Made by a program: the position numbers and the translations under genes. This document shows, piece after piece, positions 22,931 through 34,599 of a DNA stretch of 64,000 nucleotides. The notes beneath the pieces are model-generated. The model saw only the letters and a list, made by a program, of their open reading frames with translations. It did not search any database and had not been told where the DNA came from. The number at the start of each line of letters is the position of its first letter. The first letter of the stretch is position 1. This DNA comes from Rhyzopertha dominica (taxonomy: Eukaryota > Arthropoda > Insecta > Coleoptera > Bostrichidae). The DNA lies in NCBI GenBank assembly GCA_025024175.1, contig QCXZ01000041.1, positions 48,045,786 through 48,109,785 on the forward strand. Reading direction: 5' to 3'.

Positions 22931-25117
22931 AGTTTTCTTCTGAAACCAGAAAGCCTGATACGCAAACAAAAAATCTGAATTATCTCGAACAGGAACGATG
23001 TAACAATAGTAAAACCATGCTTTTTAAGGAACCTGATTTATTATAAAACTTTTACATTCAAACATAAAATAAGATTTTTTTGTCTACTTATTAGTAGATA
23101 TGGGAATACACTTATCAGAAGGCTATAAAACACAAAATTTAAGTTTTCTTAATCTAAAAAACATCAAAGTTCTCCAAATACTTAACAGTATAAAGACGTT
23201 CAACAATAAAGCAAAACTTCTCTTCTAAATGTAACAAAACTTAAGTGTACTTATTTATTCAAATAGCTTGCGATATTATCTTACTTTACTATTGAAATTC
23301 CGAACATAACATACTGAATGAGAGAAATATTCAAAATACTTAAAATTTATCAAAAATTCTTAAAAACTTTAGTGACGGTGTAAAAGATACAAAATATAAT
23401 AAATAAATAATTCACACTTACTTAACTATCTGATATATTATATTTAGATAGATGGATCTAAATAATGAGTTGGTTGTAAACTTGTCGTCTGCAACTCTTC
23501 AAGCCCCTAAAATGAAACAAAAATATTAAGATTTCGGACAAGGAGAGTATAATCTTTAATTTATAATTTTCTTGATAAAAATTATGCATATAGTGCCCGT
23601 GNCTATTATGTATTAGCACTATGGGAACAATTGAAAAAAATAGTAATAGTTTTTAAACATTTTAAACAAACACATCAACTCTTATAAGTAATATCATATA
23701 CTGTTTATTATTGATCAGACTATTAACTAACCAACTTAATAAAAACAAAAACACTTTTTAACAATGTTCAATAATGGTTAAGAATTTTTTAAACATCTAT
23801 CATCTTTAGTCTGTCATACAAACACTTAAGCCATAAGTAATCTCAGCAAATTTTAGTCTACATGCAATATATGAATTGGCATATCAACTAAATAAACCTT
23901 AAGATTTTTTAATGAATTGTTTGAGCGTATTTAGTAAAAGTATTACGGAATGTACACCCCTAAATTTTCATTTGAAATGCATCGCCCCAGTAGACCAAAA
24001 AATTAAATAGAAAAGAGAAAGCCAATGATAATATATATAATGTATAACAATATTTCCTCATATTGTGCACGGCAGCACAGCATAGATACGATTTAGATCA
24101 ACATCAATGTTTAGACAAAGCTGATACTATTCTAATTGTTTATTCTTTTGGAACATTTTATATATTTACATCTGAGACTGAAGCATCGATATTGTTGCAA
24201 AAAATGTTGTACCTATTATCATTTGCTCTTTCTTTTCTATGCAACTTTTTACATAACCTGTAGGTATTTGCAAAAGTAAGATATTACCATTATATGAATG
24301 AAATATATTCGAATTATTTCAGTAAAAATAAAACTGGCTCAAATAAATAAAGTAAAATAAAACTCACCAACAATAATTAATGTACGTGTACAATACCAAG
24401 ATCCCATGGTTCCCAGAATATCTTATATTCCTCCATGATCGTTATCGGGAAGCAAACAGTCCTGCTGCAGAATATATTCCATGATTCCGTAAACTTGTCA
24501 TATTCCGCCATGATCGTTATCACGAAACAAAGCAGCCCTGCAGTACTCGTAAACACACTCTGTAAAAATGATCAAATAAGTTTAACAAAGCTACCTTGTG
24601 TATAATGTTTTTGTCATCTTATAGGTTAGCTTAACCTATCAAATAATCTAGCTACAACTTCAGACATGCAGCCAAGCAAATACTTCGATAGTAACAAAAT
24701 AATTACTGAATAAAGTGTACTTACCGTATTTAGAACACCAGCATACACCGAAAGATGGAAAACGAAAATCGAAATGGCAAAATCACATGTTTATCGTTTA
24801 CAACGAAAGACGTACGAGGTACAACAAGGACATTATGCTTAAAAGTTGCTAACGAACGAGGCACGTTTTGTACCGATCTTTACCGATTCGGATTATAACG
24901 TTAATCAATGAAGCTGACAAGCGGTATGATTTGTTCGAATTACTAATATGCTGTTGGCCACAACAATATAGTATTTAAAGTAAAAGTGAGTAATTACAAG
25001 CATTTGATAACTGTTAGAGCAACAAAAGTTTATTACCAACAGCAATTTCTCTATGTTCATGCAAAAATTTCATATTAACAATGAAAAATTTGTCATCACA
25101 AGTAAGTCATTTTTCAG
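22931..25117. other. very AT-rich gene-free stretch with a local duplication
   Basis: Nothing coding is recognised. A direct duplication of about 45 bp with divergence occurs at 24424-24470 and 24499-24543 (shared core CCATGATCGTTATC). Confidence 0.45.
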
Positions 25118-25212
25118 AGTGCAACTGTAGATATTTAACTGTAAAGAAATACCATTCAAAGCGGTTGCAATATAATTACGTTGAATTATACCATCCGCAC
25201 AGGCTTCTTGAC
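25118..25212 (+). other. weak candidate internal exon
   Basis: TTTTTCAG ends at 25117 and GTAAGT begins at 25213. The 95 nt between them are open if entered one base into a codon. The peptide is rich in Tyr, His and Lys and is not recognised. Both splice signals are common by chance, so the call is weak. Confidence 0.2.
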
Positions 25213-25289
25213 GTAAGTTCACTTTTGCAGATTTTGTTGTTCCCATCCACTTTTCTGCCCCCAAAACCTGTATAAACTTATTCGTCTTG

Positions 25290-25720
25290 TCTACACTTCA
25301 GATAGTCTCATCCATTAGCCCGCAAAAATGCCCCAATATGTCTCCCGATTAATCGTGTCTTCTTATAACAATGCCGTGCTCTTGATTTTTTCCTTTTTAC
25401 CCTCACGACAGCGCGCTCAATAGGCCAGCTGGTGAGTGAAAGTTTGTGTGTGGGCGAGATACATTAGGGTTACGACCAATATCGGAGACACTGGCGATCC
25501 CGGGACGGTCCAGCTCGATAATTACGTGGTTGCATGCTATTTTGATGATTTGATGCAATGACAGATTCGAAAAGTGGTAGGCTGCTTTACTTGCGGTTCT
25601 TGCAAACTTGCCAACATCTCACAGTAGGTCGATCTAGAATGTCCGCTGGAGGCTTATAAAAATTCTACGAAAGCGCTGAATGGAACAGCTTCAGATGAAA
25701 TCATGGCGAATTTTAACATA
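25290..25720. other. CpG-rich non-coding island
   Basis: Local rise in G+C and CpG (for example around 25485-25520) without open frames or repeat homology. Confidence 0.35.
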
Positions 25721-26314
25721 CAGCTGATGGTAGAACACGATAAAAGGAAATGAAAAAGTGTTGTCAAATACTAATGTGTCTAATGTTTGCACCACTATTT
25801 TCATGCTATAATTTGTTTGAACGAAAGTGCAGGCTTTGTTATTGTGTGAAAAACACATTTGAATATTGTAATTACAGTATATTTTTATTTAAAGGAAATA
25901 TACTAGGTAATGAAGGTTTCAATATACAAAGTGAGCCATTTTCGACGATTAGCAGTTGGTAACACTACTTCCTGTATCTTTTTTTTTAATCGATATAAAT
26001 GGCAAATACATACGTGGTTTATGACATAACATTTTTGTATGCTTCAGAAGGCCTTTTACTCCTTTGATGTTAAATAAGTCTTTCAGCGGGTTTGATGTCA
26101 TATCAAGAACCAACAAAAAGAGCCTTCTGTCGATCTTGGGACAGAAAATAAAACAAGAATGTTGCATGATATAAACGAAAATCATCATTTGCTGCTTTTA
26201 ATTAAAAACTAGGCACTAAATGACTAAATTCGGTCATCATTTGCAGTCGCTTCAAGGCGAATACAAGATAAAAAAAAAGTGAAAGTTACATAACTTTTGA
26301 CAATTACCTACAGA

Positions 26315-26970
26315 AACAATATTGTCTTTGTTATTAGAGCTAGCCGGATGAAACTTGGTACATAGATGCAGTTTGTTATGATACACCTTTTTGGTGGTAA
26401 ATTTTCCGAACTTCCTCTAATGAATTGAAAAATATGCCGGAAAATCCGCTATAACTTTTAAAATTTACACAACTAAAATGTGAATGATTGGATTTACACG
26501 TCATTTTGAATACTTACCCATCGACAGTTCTTGATGAAGTAATTTTAATGATCGGGAATATGACAGTTTTTCATCCTATTTTCCGTATATTCACATTTTT
26601 AATATATCGAAACTAGAAAAGTCCTGTTAGAATAAGCGTAGGTACTTTCGATATATTAAAAATGTAAATGTTAGGGGGAGTCAAATTAGAGCGTGTACTG
26701 AAAAGATGGAGCATTTTTTTTATTTTCTGGACCATTTTGGGAGAAAAAGAATGAAATTACTTTATCAAGAACTATCGTTATTCAAAACGCATGTAAATCC
26801 AATATCAGATTTTAGTTATGTACATTTGAAAAGTTTTACTGGGTTTTCAGATAGAATCTCCAACGCATTACAGAAAAATCGAAAAAGTTTTCACCAACAG
26901 ATATGTCATAACAAACTACATCTGCATACCAAGTTTTATCCCGATATTATCAAATAACGAAAATGAATTT
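26315..26970. repeat. large imperfect palindrome (arms about 300 bp)
   Basis: The reverse complement of about 26646-26970 aligns with 26315-26612 over most of its length. Shared blocks include AGTTTGTTATGA, GGATTTACA and AGTTCTTGAT-AAGTAATTT. The innermost 20 bp of each arm (26593-26612 and 26646-26665) are perfectly complementary around a 33-bp spacer. The arms have diverged by many substitutions and small indels. It is a foldback transposon or an old inverted duplication. The open frame at 26706-26957 is arm sequence, not a gene. Confidence 0.75.
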
Positions 26971-27429
26971 TTACTGGAGCGTTTATATCGGACAAGATTT
27001 GATAAACTCGAAATTTGGTTATATATAACCGTGTGTAAGCTACGCCAAATGCTCAAGAAGTTCGACCTCGTCATTTTTAGCACGAAAATATAAATTTTTA
27101 TTTGTATTTGACGTAAAAAATATTGATGCGGAATGACCGAACTCCCGGAATCCTGGAGCGAGCGAGTTTAGTATGACCAGACCGCAAGTCCGTATCTTTT
27201 TTTCTTTGCTAACCACGGCCCGCTAAAAATCGGCATACACCTGTTTATAGCCAACTCTGGAATAAATATGGCGCAGCTAATAGAAACTTTGACCACATAT
27301 CACCACACTGTCATTATAATGTCACTGTATCAAGGAACTATCTATCAGCACGTAGCGCCCCAATCCATCGAAGACAGAAGTAATTTGTTTTCATCTGAAC
27401 AATCATCAAAAGACGAAACAACTTCAAGT

Positions 27430-27580
27430 TATGTCAAACATAACTTCTCACCAAAATACCTTGGAGTGACTCTAGATACGTCTCTAACGTGCGAAAAACA
27501 TCCAGAAAACAACAATAAATGCAAGACCCTTTATCGTGGAATAAAAATATTCCTTCTTTCAACGGTTTTATAAAAGTCGA
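27430..27580 (+). pseudogene. LINE reverse transcriptase fragment
   Basis: The residues SPKYLGVTLDTSLTCEKH match the 'YLGVxLDxxLxxxxH' motif just after the palm in Jockey/R1-like non-LTR reverse transcriptases. Upstream and downstream parts are not recognisable. Confidence 0.6.
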
Positions 27581-28229
27581 CCTTAGTCGCATGAAATTAA
27601 CAGTACTGTGTAATGTATTAACGATTTTCATAAGAATATACTAGTATATACCTAAAAAGAAGCAACAATCCTGAAATTGGAGCAACAAATTTCAAAGCGA
27701 GCTCAATTCGTGACTGGCTCTCACCAACATGGTCAAGCAAATCGCGTTATGACGCCCAAGTCCATTTCGGCAGCTGAAGTCTTAGTGAGAAAAAAAATCA
27801 TTGTATTATTCTTTTTGAAACCGCTGTAGTTTCGAAAACGATTCATGTTTTTTTTGCACCGCATTATGCACAATACACTCAATTTCTATAGAGCGTCAGC
27901 AAAATGGATGTCAAAGCAAGTGATTCTAGACTGAGAAGAAGATGTATTGCCACGTATTCCAAAATGCGAGGATTTCTGAGTAAGGGTGTTCTTTTGTAAC
28001 AAGACAACGAGAGGCCATCCAAGTTCGAGTTATCTTATCTTTGTCAACCTGAAGAGGCATCAAATAAGAAAATTTTTAGTAATGATGACGTGATCCAAGT
28101 GACTCTGCACATCCAAAGAAATTGTTTCCATTGAAGCACTTTCAAAGCAAGGAAGCTTGAAGGTTCGCTTTTGACTCTGCCTCGTATGAACATTTTCCCC
28201 ATTCTTGCACTTTTATCACTTCATTAACG
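27581..28229. other. no firm feature
   Basis: May hold further decayed LINE sequence after 27580, but no motif is clear. Confidence 0.35.
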
Positions 28230-28880
28230 GAACGTAATCGATACTCTGCCCGCAAGAATGCAAAATCCACCAGATGTTAGTGTATCAGGCGGTCTCCCGG
28301 GACAACTAACCAAATGACTAAAATTCGACCATAAGGTTTCGTACTTTCACTCCATCTTGAGCAGAGCGAGATGACAGCTGCACGCACGATTACCCGGAGC
28401 GCTGTATGAAATTGTTTAATACACGCTCTCGGGAATACGTAATTAAATATTTGCACTAATTGAATCCATCCCGGGCAAACACGCTTGAATCTCATGCATG
28501 AATGTTTGCATGAATTTCACGGATCCGTTTGTTCTCCGTAAAAAGCAAACAGGCATTTATGCGAACCGTCCCGGGAATGCGGTATCCCCGAGCCAGGATA
28601 CGGTTTTAATGGGATATGATAAGGAAATGTGCCGTGAAGGGAATGCTCGGCGGATCAAATAAGTGCATAAAGACGAACTGCAACGGCGCGATAACTAATC
28701 GCCGNCATTACTTGTTACCGTGGTTAATCATGCTAAACACGGTTTTTTCCCGACTACGGGAGATTGACGTCGAGACGTCATTGCTGAATCGAATTAATAC
28801 ATCTGGGCACACAAAATAGAGGACCTCACGAGATGTTGCAAACTGGAAACGTTCTTCATCTGTCGGATTTTTTCGCGAAG
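28230..28880. other. CpG-rich non-coding island
   Basis: CpG-rich, unrepetitive and bounded by AT-rich DNA. Open frames here (28277-28495 on -, 28616-28819 on +) have no known domain. Confidence 0.35.
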
Positions 28881-29902
28881 AAGGCACTACGGATATTAGC
28901 GTAATGCTTTACATATATTACGTATATTCTAGTACGTATGAAGTATTAAGTTCCTATATATCATTACTTGGTTTAATTTAATTGGTTAGTTAGTTTCCTC
29001 TAAAAGTTAATTGAAAGTGAATCTATAAAAATGTATTCAAAAGCAGTGAGGTCAGGATACGTAGGTGTGTATAAAAAAAGAATTCGTTGTCCCTGCAAGA
29101 ACAAACCCTGCTCAAACATTTACCTTTTCTCGCTATCAAGAGCGACTTTCCCTCATCCAGTGTGGATTCTCATTTAAATAATAACAGCAATTTTGTCGGT
29201 GTGTTTATTTAACGTTCATTTAAGTATTTTGTAGATTCATCATTTGCTCAAATAACAAGAAGAAACTTTTATCAAGATCAACTTCATTTATAACTAGAAG
29301 ATTGTTAGTTCCTAAAGAGTAAATTTTTCTTCCAACTGAAGACTGAACTAAAATTAGTTATTGGTTTCACGTCACTACCAAACACATATTCATGTAAATG
29401 TCAAACAAAAAATGTTTTCTCTTTTATATATATAGCCGCTAAAGTAATTACAACATTAGAAAGAATCATCGCTTAAAATATAATAACCACAACGTCAGTG
29501 TAAATTACAAACGAAGCTAGTTCGGCAATCAACACAAGTGACAGCTATCTTGCACCAGCACTACTACTACTGATTACTCTATTAAAGATAAAGATTTTTG
29601 CCACCTTCCATGCTACAAAACTGCCCTCTGTAGATAGAGGTTCCAAATCTCACCAATAGATGCTTTTGAACTTATCATACACTCCAGTCAAAATTAACGC
29701 ACCACTAAGAATTGGGTACAACGTTAAAATGGATTTTCCTTGAACGGCCAATCCGATTGTGATAATTTTTCGCTTTAATTGGATCACTTTTTTTTAAAAT
29801 TACGTAAAATGAATCTTGAAGTGCATTAATATCGCACGCCATGTAAAAAAAATAAAAAAATATTTGTAGGTAGAGAATTTCAAGTTTGAAATTCGAATCT
29901 TA
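28881..29902. other. gene-free AT-rich DNA
   Basis: No coding region, RNA gene or named repeat is recognised. Confidence 0.4.
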
Positions 29903-30917
29903 GGAGTCACCGCCAAAACGCTTCTATCCAAGGTTATTCAACTCGTGACGTCAAGTGTCATGTAAACATTACCGAGGAGCGTGCTGTTTAATGGTGTAGT
30001 ATCATTCTTGTATTGGAAAAACTTCTATGTGGTATTCATTGAAAGGACAGTGTAAGAGGTCGCACCAAAAAGTGATTTGTGTAGTTTAACAACCATCTAT
30101 TATGTATGGAAGACAAAACAAGTGTTGCTTTGTGCATGGTTATAAAAGTACTTCAGTCAGTACAGCTAACAAAATTTTTGTAACCGTTCCTCGAGATTAT
30201 CAACGTATGAAAAAGTTGTTTAAGGTCCCTAGACGTGATATGCCGAAATCGCAAAGTTTGTTTTTCTGTTGCGAAGATCATCTTAATTCTTACTGTAAGT
30301 TTTATAATTCTTTTTGGGGTTATAAATGTTTACCATTCAGTTTCCATTTTGTTATAGCTTGAAGAGGATATGAAAAATTATATGCGTTTTAAGTTGATAG
30401 AATGAAATGTTATAATAAAAAACGACGTTGTTCCCCAAATATTTGACTGTTAGCCAGACCGGAAACGAGCCTCAAGAGCCCCGAAAATAAATGCAATGTA
30501 TATTTATTCTAACCTCTAAAATAAATGTCAAGTTTAGGGTACATTTTTGATTCTTACATTTTTATGTTTTCAAATAGTATGTTTCCAACAACCCACTGTA
30601 ATCAAATTATCAATGCTACGTTAATTTGATAAAAAGTTCACTTATGCTGTTGCTTTTACGTTCCTCATCTCCGCCACGTTGAACCGCTCATCGCTGTACA
30701 CAAATCCATAACAATGAACATGCCTTCAGAGTCATAAATATTTCACTTTTTTCTTGGCGTATTTTAATTCGCTTGTCACAAAATGAACGCAAATAACAAA
30801 CTGATAAATTGACAGGCTAAGGCTGACGCGTGACGCGCTGACCCCAGATGTAAACAAGCGGCCATTTACAAGAGACCTGACGTCACGGCCAATATATTCG
30901 CGTTTTGGCGGTCCCTT
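29903..30917 (+). mobile_element. THAP-domain DNA transposon, non-autonomous derivative
   Basis: Inverted termini share the 12-bp block CCGCCAAAACGC (29910-29921 and, reversed, near 30900-30911). Further in, blocks around GTGACGTCA and TGTAAA also match in inverted orientation (29945-29970 and 30864-30892). TTAA lies just outside the right end (about 30916-30919) and a TTAG just outside the left, so a TTAA target duplication as in Kolobok is possible; a P-type element is the alternative. Inside is a THAP-encoding segment but no catalytic domain. Confidence 0.65.
30102..30453 (+). pseudogene. THAP zinc-finger domain with a 63-nt intron
   Basis: The ATG at 30102 begins a THAP domain, the C2CH DNA-binding module used by P and Kolobok transposases and by domesticated host proteins. 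CCFVHG supplies the first cysteines and FVTVPRD a conserved strand, and CCEDHL supplies the C-x2-H pair at about residue 60. A GTAAGT donor at 30295 and a TATAG acceptor ending at 30357 frame a short intron. The second exon reads LEEDMKNYMRFKL, then, after a stop, VIIKNDVVPQIFDC, which is the usual C-terminal part of insect THAP domains. The splice joins out of frame by one base, and stops interrupt exon 2, so it is decayed. Confidence 0.65.
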
Positions 30918-31689
30918 TAAATATTCACATTTTTAATATTAAAAATACACCTTACGATCCATTTTTTCTAATTTCTAAGCTGTGGCAGCTGTTTTGTGGA
31001 TTAGATGCTACCTATTAATATGCAATTTAATAAAATATAAACACATGGCAAATACCCAATTGTAGCTTATGTAAAAAAATATTTACAAAAATTAACTTTA
31101 TTTGCAAAGTATCATGATCGTCAAAAATATTTTTTATATACTCACTATGCTATTTTTAAAGAGTTTAAAAAAGACCTACCATTTAATAATATATAGCTTA
31201 CGATCGCACCTAAAATAATAATGAAAATACAAGCCTGGGGAGTTTTACATGGTGGACTAGCTGCAAAACCCCATTTATAATCGTGATAAACTCAACTGTA
31301 ATTAAAATCTAAACCAATCACCATTTAAGGTGTCATAGTTACCGAGTTGATTTTAGCTAACATCACCTTTAATAAAGAGAAGAGAAACCGGCTCGCTGTG
31401 TTTAACTTATCCAAAAACTATACTTTTAACATTAACATTTTTAACATAGTTATGCACCACGCAAATTTTAGAAATTATTTCATTAAATTATGGAAATGAT
31501 TAAATTACTTTAAATAGTATAGTTCCTATTATTTGTATTTCTTTCATCCTTCTTGTAAGTTACATTAAATTATTATATTATTGTAGGAAAGACCCTTATA
31601 TTGGTAAATTAGTTAGTTATTCAAGGTTTAATTGCAAAAGAATAGTTCTTCCATTTCCCATGATTTAATGATGAATGCTCAACATATGG
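30918..31689. other. gene-free AT-rich DNA
   Basis: Nothing recognised. Confidence 0.4.
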
Positions 31690-32420
31690 GGCATATCATA
31701 CCTCGGAATTCTCGCCCGGGACATATACAGTTGAAGCCGCAGATTAAATCCCGTTAAACGGCATATGCAACAAAGAAGTGAACAAATAATGCATCGCCCT
31801 AACGTCTAAGGCCGTAAAATGCAATATTGTGTTCAGGCATGCCATAGTGGCTGCTCGTTTAGATAAACACGAATTTTTGCCTCCGCTCGCCGTCTCTTCC
31901 TCGTGCGATAGCGAATTTAATAATAAATCACCCGAGGGGAATCACCGGGGCCGAGGCGCGCCGTAAATTATTGACAGTTTATAAACGCGAGATGGCGCGA
32001 CTGCATTAAAAACTTTTTGGAATGATATGGAGTAAATCTGACACAATAATAACAGTGACATTCAATCGCGTCTATTGTGGATTGGCCACACCTTTGTGCA
32101 ATCACCGGCTCTTCAGCGGGTACGTGTGTAGTAGGCGGTGTATGGTCGGTATTCATTACAGCCACAAGGAAAATAACGAAGATTAATATACGGGCTCGTA
32201 ATAATGCACCCACTCTGTATAATATATGGGGTTTTAAAATGGAGATATTTGTAAAAGTACCAGCGCCGTGACAAATACGGCCGCTCTGCTGCGGGATGCT
32301 GGAGATTGTTTCTGCTGTTGTCCGGTGCAAGAAGTTGCTGGCGCATTCCTCCACTGTATATACAGCTGGGCACATCACCGAACTGAATCCGCAATGAAAT
32401 GAGCATCTCATCGCTTAAAA
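31690..32420. other. CpG-rich non-coding island
   Basis: High CpG content, with open frames on both strands (for example 31968-32411 on -) that show no known domain. The overlap of open frames on both strands fits compositional bias rather than a gene. Confidence 0.35.
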
Positions 32421-32689
32421 TTTCAGGTCATCTTAAATAAATCTTCTGAGAGGGTAAACTCGTAATCTCAAGCCAATGAGGAAACAAAGGCTTTGCTTTA
32501 TTGGTTTCATCTGAAACTTGTAAAGCTTTGCTTAAAAAAAATCATCGTAATTTATTAGTATAATGTCTCATATCTTTGCGCCTACATAAATAGAGCATGC
32601 CGTTTTTAAAAAGAATTCTAGTATAAATGTTTAATACGACTTACCTACCTGCAATCTTGTTCAGGGTTGGATTTCTGTCACCATCCATT

Positions 32690-33425
32690 TTTGTTATCTG
32701 TTATGTACTGTATGAAAGATGCAAGAACATCAATCCATCGAAAGAACGTGCCTACGAAGAGAATATTGCAACTGTAATTGATAGTGTGCAAGAAAACTCA
32801 AAATTACTTATTCGTGGACGGTCGCAACAACAGGGACTTTTTTTGCATTACGATACCAGGCTAATCGCATTTAAGATTCAAAAGACCATCACTTGCGTCT
32901 TTCCTGGGCTGATTGGGCTTTAGAACACTTAAAGGTGGCCAGTTGTTTTATCCCAAAGTTGTGTACAACGATAAGACTACTTTTTCTTAATGGGCTTGTC
33001 AATAATCAGAATTACAGATAGCGGAGTGATACCAATTCAGAAGAGATCCTGCAGACCCCTCTACACTCAAAAAAATTAAGCGTCTATGCGGTGACATTAT
33101 TATTATTCTTCAAAAATATGGCTGGAGCTAACGTTACGNTCAATGGGGAAAGTTACCGGGCCATAATTAAATGAATATATATTTTTTAATCAATATATTG
33201 ATGACATTGATGCGAACAAAATGTGGATACAACAGTATAGAGCTACGTACCACATGTCGAATGAAACTATCGACTTTTTGTAAACAAAGCTTGTCAACTG
33301 GCCGCCCAGGTCTTGCGATTTAACACCTCTAGATTATTTTCTGTGAGGCTGCGTAACGTCATTGATTTATGCTATAAACCAGACAACATGATTCGTGTGA
33401 TTCGTGATATACACCAAAAATTGGC
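32690..33425 (+). pseudogene. mariner-family transposase relic
   Basis: Reading across several frames gives the regular order of an insect mariner-like transposase. It starts with RAYEENIATVIDSVQE (linker), continues with LIRGRSQQQGL (helix-turn-helix region), LSWADWALEHL, FLNGLVNNQNYR and a stretch like MWIQQYRATYHMSNETIDFL, and ends with WPPRSCDLTPLDYFL. In the usual family motif the fourth of these has QQDGA, so the second catalytic Asp is here replaced by Tyr (about 33235). Many stops and frameshifts and one N (33139) are present. It is clearly dead. Confidence 0.8.
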
Positions 33426-33482
33426 CCATTGGCGCATTATCTTGTTTTACTTTTGAGTGGTGCTATCATATCCAGGATTAGG

Positions 33483-34150
33483 GCTCGGCAAAGTATCGAT
33501 ACTTACTCAAGGTATCGATACCTATGGCGGTGTCGAGAATCGATACCACCTTTTCGTGGTACTCAAGTATCGAAGGTATTCGAAAGTATCNGAGTATGTA
33601 AAATAATAAAAAGTATCGAAGTACCGAAAGTAATGAAAAATATCCGAATATCGAACGTATTTAACAGTATCAAAAGTATACAAAAAAATCAAATGTATCA
33701 AAGCATTGGTCATGGACTGGACAGAGTATCGATACTTATTCAAAGTATTGTTACTCTTGCCGGTACAGGATCGATACCACCTTGTCGTGGTATTCAAGTA
33801 TCGAAAGTATACAAAAGTTTCTGACTGTCAAATGTATCAATTAAAAATATCGAGTATTGCAATAACGTAAAGTATGAGAAGCTTCGTAAGTATGGCAGCA
33901 TCCAAACTCGGCGGTGTTAAAAGTCATGAAAATGTTAAAGAATGAAACAATACAAAACTGGTAAAGTACGTGGCAAAAAAATATTTATTATTTATTGAGG
34001 GTATCGAAATATCTGAATAATTGAAAGTATAAGAAGAATTGAAATTAATTATTGCAGTATTTAGTATATTGGCGGTATCAAAAGTATTAAAGTATCAAAA
34101 TATCGAATTAACTCAAAGCATGAGAAGTATCTCAAGTTATAAAAGGATAA
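33483..34150. repeat. degenerate TATCGATA / AAGTATC simple-sequence satellite
   Basis: Dense variants of AAGTATCGAAAGTATC, with several exact TATCGATA octamers and the palindrome GTATCGATAC near 33492-33520 and 33725. A larger unit of about 233 bp is visible: the block starting at 33497 recurs at 33730 with shared features such as GATCGATACCACCTT-TCGTGGTA. TATCGATA is the DRE octamer bound by DREF in Drosophila. Confidence 0.75.
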
Positions 34151-34599
34151 AAGTCGTGACTCCTGAAGCATTCCAAGGGATCTGTTAAATGGAATAAAGA
34201 ATATAATAATTTAGTGATTCGCCTGTTTTATAAGTTATAACTGGATCTAAAATTTATATATATCTGTTTCAAATAAGTTTATTTTTTTTTTATTTTTTTA
34301 CAAGCGGTTAGCGCTCGTTTGGTTATAGCTAGTGACGAGTTGGCTTGTTATAAGGTTCTATAGGAATATTTGTTGATCAGTTGACATCCGGCCATTATTT
34401 GGATATAGTTAAAGGCATGCTGACTTACTGGCTATGTTAACAATGTTCACAAACTATAGATGTTAAGACAAATAAAGACATGCAGAATTAATATCCAACA
34501 CATTCCGGGGGAACAGGAAAAATTCCGTCCTACAAGATAACACGTGAAAAATTCATCTATACTTTATTATTTTTGTACACAATACGTCAGTAAAAAAAA

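Noticed and set aside
28040..28075. CTGAAGAGG...GAAAA as a hammerhead core
   Set aside because: Stem II does not pair and GAAAC is missing.
31968..32411. 147-codon - strand open frame
   Set aside because: Overlapping open frames on both strands in a CpG-rich island indicate compositional bias, and no domain is recognisable.
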